A DNA stretch of 64,000 nucleotides from Marinobacterium weihaiense (GCF_019061305.1 NZ_JAHQZT010000001.1:310001-374000); one strand, 5' to 3'. Numbered from the stretch's first letter, positions 16,895 to 26,280 are shown. Notes: generated by a model not told the origin, from the letters alone. Program-made: numbers and translations.

Positions 16895-19648
16895 ATGGCC
16901 TTCGACCAGACCTACTGCATGAACACCCTTCAGGCCGCCACCGCTGCAGGTGCTGATCCCGGTGAATTCATTTATGCCTTTCTTGACGCCTACGGCTTCC
17001 CCAGAGCGACGATCACCCAGGTGCGCAACAACGGGCAGCGCAATGTGGCATCTCGTAAGGAAGACGGCCATGTGGCGCTGAAGAACTGGCTGTACTTCAT
17101 GCCGGTGCGTGAAGGCGAAAGCGTCCATGAAGCCCTGCAGGCACTTGCTGACGATGACGAACCACGCCGGCACAAAAGTCGCTTTCTGGTAGTGACTGAC
17201 TACCGTGAAATCACAGCGCTGGATACCCGCACAGATGAACGGCTCGAGGTGGACTTCGACAAGCTGGCCACTCAGTATCTGTTCTTTGCACCAATGGCGG
17301 GGCTGGAGCGCACCAAGCACTTTGAGGAGGCATCAGCAGATCTCAAGGCAGCCGCCAAGATGGGCCGGTTGTTTGATCGCCTCAAGGAACACAATGCCTT
17401 TGAAACCACTGACCAGCGCCATGCTCTCAATGTATTCCTGACCCGCCTGCTGTTCTGCTACTTCGCCGAAGACACCGGCATTTTCAAATCAGGCGCCTTC
17501 ACCCGAGTAATAACTGAGGCCAGCAGCGACAGCGGCGAAGACTTGCCGATCTTGCTGGCGCAGCTATTCACGGTGATGAATCAACCCGAATCGGACCGCC
17601 CTGCTGATCTGCCGGCGCACATCAGCCAGTTCCCTTACGTCAACGGCGGCCTATTCAGCGATGACCTGCAAATGCCCATCATTGGCGCCAGAGCACGGCG
17701 CATGATGATCGAGTGCGGCCAGCTCAACTGGGAAGCAGTAAACCCGGATATCTTCGGCTCGATGTTCCAAGCGGTTGTGGATGAGGAAAGTCGTGACAGC
17801 CTGGGCCAGCACTACACTTCTGTGCCCAACATCATGAAGGTGATCCGACCACTGTTTCTGGATGACCTCTATGCCAGCTTGGATAGCGCCAAAGGCCAGC
17901 GCAAGAAACTGGAATCCCTGCTGGAGCGTCTGACCCGAGTTCGGATATTCGACCCGGCAATGGGATCAGGCAACTTTCTGATCATCGCCTACAAGGAGCT
18001 GCGCCGACTGGAGATGGCGGTTTTGCGTGAGTTGCAGGCCGTCAATCTGAAGAACGCAATGCAGATGCAGCAAAATGAGTTCTTCATGAGCGGTATCCGT
18101 CTGAGCCAGTTCTACGGCATCGAAATTGATGACGCAGCCCACGAGATCGCACAGCTTTCGTTATGGCTGGCTGAGCACCAGATGAACACTCTGTTTGCCA
18201 AGGAGTTCGGCCATGCTGAACCTCTGCTGCCATTGAAGGATTATGGCCATCTGGTACTGGGTAACAGCCTGCGTATGGACTGGAATGCGGTATGCCCGAA
18301 TGATGGCGAGGCCGAGGTGTTTGTATGCGGCAACCCTCCATTTGTCGGGCATGGCAACAGAGGGGATGAACAACTTGACGATATGAAACTTACGATCGGC
18401 AAAGCCGTCCGCACGTATAAATCGCTCGATTACGTTGCTTGCTGGTTCTATCTTGCAGCCGTTTACTGCAGTTCGGGCAATGCAAACGCCGCCTTTGTAT
18501 CAACTAACTCTATCTGTCAGGGCAAGCAGACCGGGCTTCTTTGGCCAGTTATTCTTGGGCAAGGAGTAAAGATAGACTTTGCCTATCAGACATTCTCATG
18601 GAAAAACAGCGCACAGGGTAATGCAGGCGTACATGTCGTGATCATCGGGTTGAGCAGACAAGAGCGTCAGCGGCGACTGTTTACTCGCATCCAAGGTGAG
18701 TGGCATCTACACAAGCCTGATAACATAAGCCCGTATCTACTCGAAGGCGGTAACACTGTAGTCAGTGAGCGCAGGAAAGCGCTTGTTGCTGATATACCCA
18801 ACATGATTTTCGGCAATATGCCAAATGACGGCGGCCACCTGTTACTGAGCACTGAAGAGAAAAATGCTCTTGTAGCACAGACACCGGAAGTAAGTGGATG
18901 CATTAAGCGTTTACTGGGTGCCCAAGAGTTTTTGCAGGACAAAGAACGTTGGTGCCTCTGGTTAACGGATGAACATGCCAAAAAGTTACAGCAGCTACCC
19001 GAGATAGATCGACGGATAAAGTTGGTTGAGTCTACGCGGCTTGCTAGTAGTGACGCAGGGACAAGAAAACTTGCCGAGCGTCCGCATCAATTTCGTGACC
19101 TGAACAATCCAGACTCATTCATCCTTGTACCAAGCGTCACCTCTGAGCGCCGTACTTACGCACCCATTGGAATATTTGATAGCAGCGTTATTGCAACCAA
19201 TCTTGCCATGATCATCCCCAACGGCACCCTCTATGAGTTCGCTATCCTGTCTACCCAAATGCACATGGACTGGCTGCGCCTGGTCGGTGGACGGCTGAAA
19301 AGTGACTACCGCTATTCAGCAACACTGGTTTACAACACCTTCCCTTGGCCGAATGCCAGTGACAATCAGCGCAGTATGATTGAGAAGCTGGGCAGGCAGA
19401 TCATCTTGACCCGAGGTGCGCACCCGGACAAAACGCTGGCGCAAATGTACGATCCCGACAAAATGCCGGACGATCTGCTGCAGGCACACCAGGCACTCGA
19501 CCTTGCCGTAGAGCGCCTGTACCGAGAGCGCCCCTTCCGTGATACGGCCGAGCGGCAGGAGTTTTTGTTGGCTCGCTATGAAGCATTGATCGAAGCAGAA
19601 CAGCGTAACACCAAGACCGGCGCAAGACGGCGTACATCAAGCGACTGA
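16895..19648 (+). CDS. MmeI-like class I SAM-dependent DNA methyltransferase
   Basis: 917 residues with the layout of the MmeI-like family: N-terminal domain, helical spacer, methyltransferase, target-recognition and C-terminal regions. Motif I appears as FDPAMGSGNFL (about residue 352; the usual Cys is Met here) and motif IV as NPPF (about 480), pointing to adenine-N6 methylation. The N-terminal domain keeps the family fold pattern, but I see no obvious PD-(D/E)xK nuclease triad. It may therefore modify only, with cutting done by the downstream GIY-YIG protein. First gene of the cargo operon, with a toxin-antitoxin pair 43 bases downstream. Confidence 0.88.
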   Translation: MAFDQTYCMNTLQAATAAGADPGEFIYAFLDAYGFPRATITQVRNNGQRNVASRKEDGHVALKNWLYFMPVREGESVHEALQALADDDEPRRHKSRFLVVTDYREITALDTRTDERLEVDFDKLATQYLFFAPMAGLERTKHFEEASADLKAAAKMGRLFDRLKEHNAFETTDQRHALNVFLTRLLFCYFAEDTGIFKSGAFTRVITEASSDSGEDLPILLAQLFTVMNQPESDRPADLPAHISQFPYVNGGLFSDDLQMPIIGARARRMMIECGQLNWEAVNPDIFGSMFQAVVDEESRDSLGQHYTSVPNIMKVIRPLFLDDLYASLDSAKGQRKKLESLLERLTRVRIFDPAMGSGNFLIIAYKELRRLEMAVLRELQAVNLKNAMQMQQNEFFMSGIRLSQFYGIEIDDAAHEIAQLSLWLAEHQMNTLFAKEFGHAEPLLPLKDYGHLVLGNSLRMDWNAVCPNDGEAEVFVCGNPPFVGHGNRGDEQLDDMKLTIGKAVRTYKSLDYVACWFYLAAVYCSSGNANAAFVSTNSICQGKQTGLLWPVILGQGVKIDFAYQTFSWKNSAQGNAGVHVVIIGLSRQERQRRLFTRIQGEWHLHKPDNISPYLLEGGNTVVSERRKALVADIPNMIFGNMPNDGGHLLLSTEEKNALVAQTPEVSGCIKRLLGAQEFLQDKERWCLWLTDEHAKKLQQLPEIDRRIKLVESTRLASSDAGTRKLAERPHQFRDLNNPDSFILVPSVTSERRTYAPIGIFDSSVIATNLAMIIPNGTLYEFAILSTQMHMDWLRLVGGRLKSDYRYSATLVYNTFPWPNASDNQRSMIEKLGRQIILTRGAHPDKTLAQMYDPDKMPDDLLQAHQALDLAVERLYRERPFRDTAERQEFLLARYEALIEAEQRNTKTGARRRTSSD

Positions 19649-19674
19649 ATAGCCTCACCTGCACAGACACTGAC

Positions 19675-19690
19675 GTAGCTTTCAAGCTAC
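19675..19690. promoter_or_regulatory. Palindromic operator of the toxin-antitoxin pair
   Basis: Perfect inverted repeat GTAGCTT-TC-AAGCTAC immediately before the toxin ATG, overlapping a -10-like TACAAT (19688-19693). Position and symmetry fit an autoregulatory site for the HTH antitoxin. Confidence 0.65.
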
Positions 19691-19691
19691 A

Positions 19692-20033
19692 ATGGTTGAT
19701 ATGATTGAGCTAAAGCACTACCTGACCAGCGATGGCCATGACCCTTTTCAGGCGTGGCTCGATGCCACCAAGAAAAAGGACATTCAGGCGGCGATGCGCG
19801 TGTTGACCCGCCTCAACCGACTGGCGCTGGGCAATGCCGGCGATACCAAAGCCGTTGGTGAAGGCGTGATGGAGCTGCGTATTACCTATGGCCCCGGCTA
19901 TCGAGTGTATTACGCCGATATTGGCGGGCGCCGGGTGTTGCTGCTGATTGGTGGCAGCAAAAAACGCCAACAGCAGGATATCACTCAGGCCAAAGCGTTT
20001 CTGGCGGATTATCGAGAGAGAATAGAATCATGA
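19692..20033 (+). CDS. RelE/HigB-like toxin (type II TA)
   Basis: 113 residues resembling the RelE/ParE superfamily 'addiction module killer' proteins: the central VMELRITYGPGYRVYY and the C-terminal LLLIGGSKKRQQQDI are hallmark positions. Homologues are ribosome-dependent mRNA interferases held inactive by a DNA-binding antitoxin. The gene order, toxin before antitoxin with an ATGA overlap, is the HigBA type. ATG 19701 is an alternative start. It sits inside the methyltransferase-helicase operon, which may make loss of the cargo toxic. Confidence 0.88.
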   Translation: MVDMIELKHYLTSDGHDPFQAWLDATKKKDIQAAMRVLTRLNRLALGNAGDTKAVGEGVMELRITYGPGYRVYYADIGGRRVLLLIGGSKKRQQQDITQAKAFLADYRERIES

Positions 20034-20338
20034 AAAACCATGACGATGCTGTAATCGAGATGCTGCGTTCCGACCCCAACATGGCGGTTGAGTACCTGCG
20101 TGCAGCGTTTGACGAACTGGACGAAGAAGGCGGCGAATCTGCCTTTTTGATCGCACTACGCCATGTAGTTGAAGCACAAGGCGGCATGACGGTAATTGCT
20201 GAACGGGCCAAAGTGTCTCGAGAAAGCCTGTACCGTGCCCTGTCACCCAAGGGTAACCCCACTCTGCGTACCATGACCGCCGTGATGCGAGCGACCGGCA
20301 TCCACTTCCACGACCTGACACAGGCGGCACCACACTAA
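20030..20338 (+). CDS. HTH antitoxin (type II TA)
   Basis: 102 residues, with a helix-turn-helix of the Xre/HigA type in the C-terminal half (MTVIAERAKVSRESLYRALS, then NPTLRTMTAVMRATG). It is expected to bind and neutralise the upstream toxin and to repress at the palindrome at 19675-19690. The start overlaps the toxin stop by 4 bases. The helicase gene follows 29 bases later, preceded by GGGAGGG. Confidence 0.87.
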   Translation: MKNHDDAVIEMLRSDPNMAVEYLRAAFDELDEEGGESAFLIALRHVVEAQGGMTVIAERAKVSRESLYRALSPKGNPTLRTMTAVMRATGIHFHDLTQAAPH

Positions 20339-20367
20339 CCAAACAATGAACCAGGGAGGGCTTCACA

Positions 20368-22449
20368 ATGGCCGAGTTGATCAAGGTCGAATATGCACGC
20401 AATGGTAAAAGCGCCAGTAGTAACGCACAGGGGATGCGGGAGATGCAGGCCCGTGCCTATGCCAAGCGAGACAGCCAATACCTGCTGATCAAGGCACCAC
20501 CGGCATCAGGTAAATCACGGGCACTGATGTTCCTGGCGCTGGACAAACTAAATCGCCAGGAGCTACGCAAGGTCATTGTCGCCGTGCCGGAAAAATCCAT
20601 CGGCGCCAGCTTCAAGGACACAGACCTTACCACTCATGGCTTTGAATGGGATTGGCAGGTTGAAAGCCGGCACGACCTTTGCCGTGCCGGTAATGACAGC
20701 GGCAAGGTAGACGCCTTCCGTGCCTTTATGAATGACCCCGCCGCCAAGACACTGGTCTGTACTCACGCCACCCTGCGCTTTGCCTTCGACAAACTCACCC
20801 CTGCCGACTTCAACGACTGTCTGGTGGCGATTGATGAGTTCCATCACGTGTCCGCTGACGAAAATAACCGGCTGGGCGCTCTGATTGATGACCTGATACG
20901 ATCATCCAGCGCCCATATTGTTGCCATGACCGGCTCCTACTTCCGAGGCGATGCAGCCCCTATCCTGCTGCCGGACGATGAAGCCCTGTTCGATAAAGTG
21001 ACCTATACCTACTATGAACAGCTCAATGGCTACCGTTACCTGAAGTCATTGGGGATCGGCTATCACTTCTATCAGGGCAGCTATCTGGATGCCATCCATG
21101 AAGTGCTGGACCCGGAACGCAAAACCATTGTTCACATTCCCCATCGCAACAGCGGCGAAAGCACCACTGATAAGTACAGTGAAGTGGATTACATTCTGGA
21201 TGCGCTGGGCAAGGTGGAAGATCAGCATGCTGAAACAGGCATCATCACCGTGCGCCACTCATCCGGCCGTCTACTGAAAGTGGCCGATCTGGTGACGGAT
21301 ACCCTTGTCCGCACCCACGTTCAGGAATACCTGCGCCAGGTAAACCATCGGGATGATGTCGATGTGATCATCGCACTGGGCATGGCCAAGGAGGGCTTTG
21401 ACTGGCCCTACTGTGAGCATGTGCTGACCATCGGCTACCGCAACTCGATGACCGAGATTATCCAGATCATCGGCCGTGCCACCCGTGACAGCGAAGGCAA
21501 ATCACACGCTCAGTTCACCAATCTGATCGCCCAGCCTGACGCCGAAGACGCAGACGTACAGAACAGCGTCAACAACCTGCTCAAGGCAATTACTGTTTCC
21601 CTGCTGATGGAGCAGGTGCTGGCGCCCAGCATCAACTTCAAACCCCGCTCTCGCATCAAGCCCGGTGAAACTGTTGAGCCCGGCACTGTGGTGATCGAAG
21701 ACCGTGATGCGCCAGTGTCTCAAAAGGTGATGGATATTCTGCAGTCTGGCGGGCAGGAGGATATTATTGCCGCCCTGCTGCAGGAGCCAAAAGTCGTGGC
21801 AGCGGCCGTCACTGAGGCTACCGAGCCTGAAGTGATCAACCAGACCGAGATACCCAAGGTCATAGAGCGACTGCACCCTGATCTTGATGAAGGCGAACGA
21901 GAGCTGCTGCGTGAAACCGTACTAACCACCATGCAAGCCCGTGCCACCGGTGGCCTGTTCAGCGAAGCGGACTTGCCAGACGGCGCACAGATATTGGAAC
22001 CAGACGGTCGCTACGATACACAACCCGGCGGTGAAGCCGTCAATCCCGATCAGCGACCGGGTGAAGCGACTGATGATGATAACATCGATGCCGGCAGTGC
22101 TGGCGGCGGCCGTCAGTTCCTCAAAATCGGGGATAAGTTCGTCAACATTGAGCACTTGAACATCGACCTGATCAATCAGATCAACCCCTTCCAGGGCGCC
22201 TACGAAATTCTGTCCAAGGCGCTGACCGCACCTGTACTCAAGACCATTCAGGATGTCGTTGTCAGCAAGCGCACACAGATGACCGAAGAGGAAGCGGTGA
22301 TTCTCTGGCCCCGCATCAATGCCTTTGTCCAGCAGAAGGGCCGGCCACCTTCCGTGACCAGCGACGATCAAATGGAAGTACGCTATGCCGAAGCGTTGGC
22401 CTATATTCAACAGAAGAAACGTGAGCGGATGAAAGGAGCCACCGCATGA
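20368..22449 (+). CDS. DEAD/DEAH-box (SF2) helicase of the cargo operon
   Basis: 693 residues. Helicase motifs are visible: Walker A in APPASGKSRA (about 42-51), DEFHH (about 156-160), the TGS motif III in AMTGSYF, and motif VI QIIGRATRDSEGK (about 364-376). The pattern resembles ResIII-type restriction helicases, followed by a long acidic C-terminal region (residues 400-690) without recognised domains. It likely translocates DNA for the associated nuclease. The stop overlaps the GIY-YIG gene start by ATGA, so the two are probably made in fixed ratio. Confidence 0.87.
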   Translation: MAELIKVEYARNGKSASSNAQGMREMQARAYAKRDSQYLLIKAPPASGKSRALMFLALDKLNRQELRKVIVAVPEKSIGASFKDTDLTTHGFEWDWQVESRHDLCRAGNDSGKVDAFRAFMNDPAAKTLVCTHATLRFAFDKLTPADFNDCLVAIDEFHHVSADENNRLGALIDDLIRSSSAHIVAMTGSYFRGDAAPILLPDDEALFDKVTYTYYEQLNGYRYLKSLGIGYHFYQGSYLDAIHEVLDPERKTIVHIPHRNSGESTTDKYSEVDYILDALGKVEDQHAETGIITVRHSSGRLLKVADLVTDTLVRTHVQEYLRQVNHRDDVDVIIALGMAKEGFDWPYCEHVLTIGYRNSMTEIIQIIGRATRDSEGKSHAQFTNLIAQPDAEDADVQNSVNNLLKAITVSLLMEQVLAPSINFKPRSRIKPGETVEPGTVVIEDRDAPVSQKVMDILQSGGQEDIIAALLQEPKVVAAAVTEATEPEVINQTEIPKVIERLHPDLDEGERELLRETVLTTMQARATGGLFSEADLPDGAQILEPDGRYDTQPGGEAVNPDQRPGEATDDDNIDAGSAGGGRQFLKIGDKFVNIEHLNIDLINQINPFQGAYEILSKALTAPVLKTIQDVVVSKRTQMTEEEAVILWPRINAFVQQKGRPPSVTSDDQMEVRYAEALAYIQQKKRERMKGATA

Positions 22450-23720
22450 TTCGCACCCGCCGTGAGCCACCGACAAGGCGCACCTTGGATGATATTTTTT
22501 CCGGTGATGATCCCCTAGGCCTACTCAATGTAACGGCTTCACGGGCATCAGCACCCACGGCGGATGAGCGACTTTTGAGCGGCTTTCAGGCTGTTGAAGC
22601 ATTTGTGAGTGAAAACGGACGGGAGCCTGACCAAGACGCTGAAGACTTGCAGGAAGCCACCATGGCCGTGCGACTGGCCGCCATCAGAGCCAATCCTGAA
22701 CATCGGGACACACTGGCGCAACATGACGACCTCGGCTTGCTGAGCGCCAGCACAGACACTGACGGACAGACTGGCACACCCCAGCCTGCCGGCGTGACTG
22801 AAGCAGCCGAATTGGACAATGTAAGCTCACTGGATGACATACTCGACAGCGACCCCTTTGGTCTGTTGTCAGTGGATGCCGAAGCCGAGTCTATCTTCGA
22901 AATGACGCATGTGAGCGAGCCAGAAGAAAAGCAGCGCCCGGACGAGATTGCCAAGCGCACAGTCTGCGATGACTTCTACCGCTTCGAGCGCCTGTTTGAT
23001 GAAGTGCGTGATGCTATACGCAACGGAGACGCCGAAACCGTACCGTTCAAAAAAGAGTCGCAGATTGACGAAGGCGATATGTTCATCCTCAACGGCATGA
23101 TCTGTATTGCTGATCAGGTCGGCAAAGAAAGCGTAGGTGCCGGTGCCAAGTTTAACCCCAGGCTGCGTGTCGTATTCGACAATGGTACTGAATCCAACCT
23201 GCTGCTGCGCTCGCTGGCACGGGCACTCTACAAGGACGAAACCGGCCGCCGCATCCTGGAGCAGGATAAAGCCCTGAATGGCCTTGCAGGACTGACCCAC
23301 AAAGACCAGCAAACCGGCATCATCTATATTCTGCGCTCGCTGAGCCATGACCCGGTATTGAAGCAGGTGCGGCACCTGCACAAAATAGGCTACACCGAAA
23401 AGGACTTGGACAAGCGTCTGGCCGGTGCCGAGCGCCAGCAGACCTACCTTGAAGCACCGGTAAAGGTGGTGGCGTCATTCGACTGCTACAACCTGGACCC
23501 GCACCGCTTTGAACGACTGATCCATGCCATGCTACATAACCAGCGAGTGAACGTGACACTGCACAGCCGTGACGGTGGCACCTATCGCCCCCGTGAGTGG
23601 TTCGATGTAGAGCTGGATACCGCACGGGAAGTCGTGAAGCGCATTATTGACGGCAGCATTATCCAGTATCGGATGGATAATACGACTGGGAGGCTGGTGG
23701 AGAAGGATTTTAATATCTGA
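22446..23720 (+). CDS. GIY-YIG nuclease (T5orf172 domain)
   Basis: 424 residues. The first 150 hold two or three similar acidic motifs with DDIFSGDDPLGLL and DDILDSDPFGLL, an internal repeat possibly used for docking. The C-terminal domain (about 290-395) is GIY-YIG of the T5orf172 type: GIIYILRS, LHKIGYTEKDLDKRLAGAE (Arg), FERLIHAML (catalytic Glu), and REWFDVEL. It is the most probable cutting subunit of the system. Last gene of the operon; the next gene has a very different base composition. Confidence 0.85.
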   Translation: MIRTRREPPTRRTLDDIFSGDDPLGLLNVTASRASAPTADERLLSGFQAVEAFVSENGREPDQDAEDLQEATMAVRLAAIRANPEHRDTLAQHDDLGLLSASTDTDGQTGTPQPAGVTEAAELDNVSSLDDILDSDPFGLLSVDAEAESIFEMTHVSEPEEKQRPDEIAKRTVCDDFYRFERLFDEVRDAIRNGDAETVPFKKESQIDEGDMFILNGMICIADQVGKESVGAGAKFNPRLRVVFDNGTESNLLLRSLARALYKDETGRRILEQDKALNGLAGLTHKDQQTGIIYILRSLSHDPVLKQVRHLHKIGYTEKDLDKRLAGAERQQTYLEAPVKVVASFDCYNLDPHRFERLIHAMLHNQRVNVTLHSRDGGTYRPREWFDVELDTAREVVKRIIDGSIIQYRMDNTTGRLVEKDFNI

Positions 23721-23773
23721 AGTTATAAAGAATACACTCGCATAGGACTATATTTCATAAAGAGGGACTTAAA

Positions 23774-24685
23774 ATGAGTGAAAGAACTAAAAATGGATTT
23801 AGATATGTTTGGACAATAAACTTTTTATACTTTGCTTATAATTTTTTTAAAGTACTTTACGCAATTAATGGTCCTGATTTTTCAGGCGAGTTTGCAATGG
23901 CCATTTTAAGATTCATTGGTGGATTAGTTATTTTTAGCCCTATTGCTTTTATTTTAGGCCTTATTTTTTATAAGAAAAAAGAATCAATACAGCAATCTAA
24001 TAGTGAAAACCCTATATCAACGAATCAGAATGAAAAGACTGAACACTCTAAAAAAGAAACCCCTCCAAAAACAATCACAACTAGCAATTTTGAAAGCCAA
24101 GAAAAGTGGGAAGTACTTACAGAGTACTGCCCAATGATGAGTGAATATCACCAAAGACTAAATCAGTTATCGAGAGGCCTTGCAGATAGGTATATGGCAG
24201 TAGCTTGCCAAAAAAACTATCTTGATAAAGACGGAAGACTGATGAAAAGGATACTCAGTCTTTATCTGGAAAAGCACTATGGCAAAAGTGAGGAAATACA
24301 AAACTTTGCACTTAACCTTATCAGAGATGAAAGGCATGACGCCCTTGACTACCTTAAAAAGCATATAGATATTGTAGGCGATCAAGTTTCGCCAAGAGAA
24401 ATTATTGAAAAAATAGAAGATAAGTTTTTTCAACCTTCTGATTTAATCGATGCAATAAAGAGAATCATGGCGTATAACGATTCTTTCTACAGCTGCATAC
24501 TTAATGAAAACAACCAAACGATTTTGTATTTATTTATTTCGAAACAGCTTTCATCTGTAGGTTATGATGTAGTTGAAAAGGGAAAGCAGGTTATGATAGC
24601 TGGCAAAAAAAACAGGTATGAGTTTAACGACAGAAGTCATTTCATCCAAGAAATAAGAGGAATAGTAGACGAAATTTTAGAATAA
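23774..24685 (+). CDS. AT-rich gene, membrane-anchored protein of unknown function
   Basis: 303 residues. Two membrane helices lie near residues 13-33 and 41-66, then a charged linker of about 45 residues rich in Asn, Lys and Glu, and a mainly helical soluble domain. No family is recognised. Codon use is strongly A/T at third positions, unlike the operon before it, so it was probably acquired separately. AAAGAGGGAC precedes the ATG. A membrane-tethered effector next to a defence operon is possible but is inference only. Confidence 0.75.
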   Translation: MSERTKNGFRYVWTINFLYFAYNFFKVLYAINGPDFSGEFAMAILRFIGGLVIFSPIAFILGLIFYKKKESIQQSNSENPISTNQNEKTEHSKKETPPKTITTSNFESQEKWEVLTEYCPMMSEYHQRLNQLSRGLADRYMAVACQKNYLDKDGRLMKRILSLYLEKHYGKSEEIQNFALNLIRDERHDALDYLKKHIDIVGDQVSPREIIEKIEDKFFQPSDLIDAIKRIMAYNDSFYSCILNENNQTILYLFISKQLSSVGYDVVEKGKQVMIAGKKNRYEFNDRSHFIQEIRGIVDEILE

Positions 24686-25037
24686 AATTGAATGACCAAC
24701 GGGTGTAACCGTTGCAGTGTTCACCCGAGTACTCAAAAATAGTGGTACTGGCCGTTAGTGCAGCGATGAACCAGGCACCCCAAAAGTTCTAAATATTAGT
24801 GGTAGTCTTATCAGTGCACTCAATAAAAAATACGAAAGTACATCTCAACAATAGATCGATCTAAAATTGACATTTATCAGCGGATAAAATCAAAGCTAAA
24901 GTTACATCGAAAGCCAATAAAGGCTGAATCTGTAAAGCTGCCAGAATTCGACACCCAAAACCAAGAAACAAACTGCTACACGGAAATTCGATACACCAGT
25001 AAGGCCAAGAAATGAACGGAAATCTAGGGAGGACAAT
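24686..25037. other. AT-rich intergenic stretch
   Basis: 350 bases without a supported gene. It contains two related GTGGTA...CAGTGCA segments around 24740-24820 and a weak AACGG/CCGTT hairpin near 24698. A promoter for the next gene is likely here; no box pair is convincing. Confidence 0.4.
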
Positions 25038-25736
25038 ATGGATTTTACCTATATAGAGTCAGAAGGTTATGAGTACGTAAACTCATTTTCAATAGTTAAA
25101 AACAAAAACTATGAAAATCCTGATTGTGTCTTTTTACCAATTTCAGATGGCAAGCTCGGTTTTAAACCAAAGCTTGAGGTCAAACTATTGAGGTATGAGG
25201 TCACCGAAACCTACTGCTGGGAACTTTTCCCGTACAAGTCTGGCCCCGAACCAAGACAAACTACCGCATTCAAACTCAAGGGAATTGGGATGATCAATGG
25301 TGGTATGAAAGTCTGCATACTGGAGGATGAAACGCTTTATAACCAGATACCGGTTACTCTTTGGGTCGATCCAGCTTGTGTTATAGCACGCACAACACTT
25401 TATATAGGTGAAAACTCCCCTGAATTTGTAGTTTGGATCCCTGCAGAAGGGTTCAATCAACTGTTGGTAAATCTCAGAACCCTAAGTGACCCAACTTTAT
25501 ATATCCGGGGCAAACTGAATCTAGGTCATGTATACATTTCCGACAGGGACATTCAACGCTGCTTTATCGATGATGACCGTAGCGACATGACATTAAACCT
25601 ATTTCGGTATCCCAAAAAGGTACTGAACTATAACGAAATCCCAGAAGAAATGCGCAAAGTACACATTGATCAGCGTCCTTCTCAACAAGCTCGAGTCAGT
25701 ATCAGCTTTACAAGCCAGTTTGGAGATGTGAATTAG
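25038..25736 (+). CDS. Protein of unknown function (cargo)
   Basis: 232 residues, no signal peptide, no membrane segment, mixed alpha/beta character with many aromatic residues. The strong ribosome site GGGAGGA 6 bases before the ATG supports expression. Base composition is AT-rich like the preceding gene. No recognisable motif. It is the last cargo gene before the right-hand repeat ladder. Confidence 0.7.
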   Translation: MDFTYIESEGYEYVNSFSIVKNKNYENPDCVFLPISDGKLGFKPKLEVKLLRYEVTETYCWELFPYKSGPEPRQTTAFKLKGIGMINGGMKVCILEDETLYNQIPVTLWVDPACVIARTTLYIGENSPEFVVWIPAEGFNQLLVNLRTLSDPTLYIRGKLNLGHVYISDRDIQRCFIDDDRSDMTLNLFRYPKKVLNYNEIPEEMRKVHIDQRPSQQARVSISFTSQFGDVN

Positions 25737-25858
25737 CTCTGTTGGGCGTTGAGTTACCTAATTGAATCCTGACCGTGCGGGAACACCTCCACCAAAACGC
25801 AAATAGCACTATCGAAAGCGTGCGCCCAATGGCCCCAACGAAAGCAATAAGTGTCAAA

Positions 25859-26280
25859 GTACGAATAGAAGTTCGAACTAGTTTCGTACGAATTGGAGTT
25901 CGTACCGACCGGCACAGCGAGCAAAGTTCGCAGTGAAGTTCGCGGCCTCTGGTTCGCAGTAGAGTGCAAATCAACCGGGCAAGGTACGCAGAGAAGTGCG
26001 CACAAAATTGGTACGCATTCAGGTGCGCACCAAAGCGTTAACAGGCGATGGTTAACACTGGAGTTAACAGGCTCACACACATGGAAACACAGTTGCCATC
26101 CATGCTCCATGGCGGAAGGCTGTCATGCTCGGATATTTTCCGACTCACTGGTAAATAGCAGGTAGTGACAGAACGTCACCAGCAGGTTTCCAAATAGGTT
26201 TCCGCGGAATCGGCATCCAGACTGGTATCCACGGAAACCAGTAGTAACGCAATGTCGTTGCAATAGAACGCAACACCCCT
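25859..26280. repeat. 7-mer repeat ladder, right copy
   Basis: Words begin at 25859, 25871, 25886, 25898 (GTACGAA/GTTCGAA); 25926, 25938, 25952, 25964 (GTTCGCA and variants); 25984, 25996, 26011, 26023 (GTACGCA/GTGCGCA); and 26037, 26051, 26063 (GTTAACA). Spacing is 12-15-12 in quartets one and three and 12-14-12 in the second. ATGGAAACA, GGTTTCC, GGTATCCA and ACGCAAC/GTTGCA words follow, ending at a CTACGCGGGAGG box like that at 16594-16604. Word order matches the left ladder, with one extra quartet here. Confidence 0.85.

Noticed and set aside
16895..19648. BREX PglX or DISARM methyltransferase
   Set aside because: No pglZ, brxC, drmA or drmB genes nearby. The domain layout matches the MmeI-like family rather than PglX.
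24686..25037. Small RNA or TA antisense RNA in the AT-rich gap
   Set aside because: Only weak hairpins, and no promoter-terminator pair I could define.
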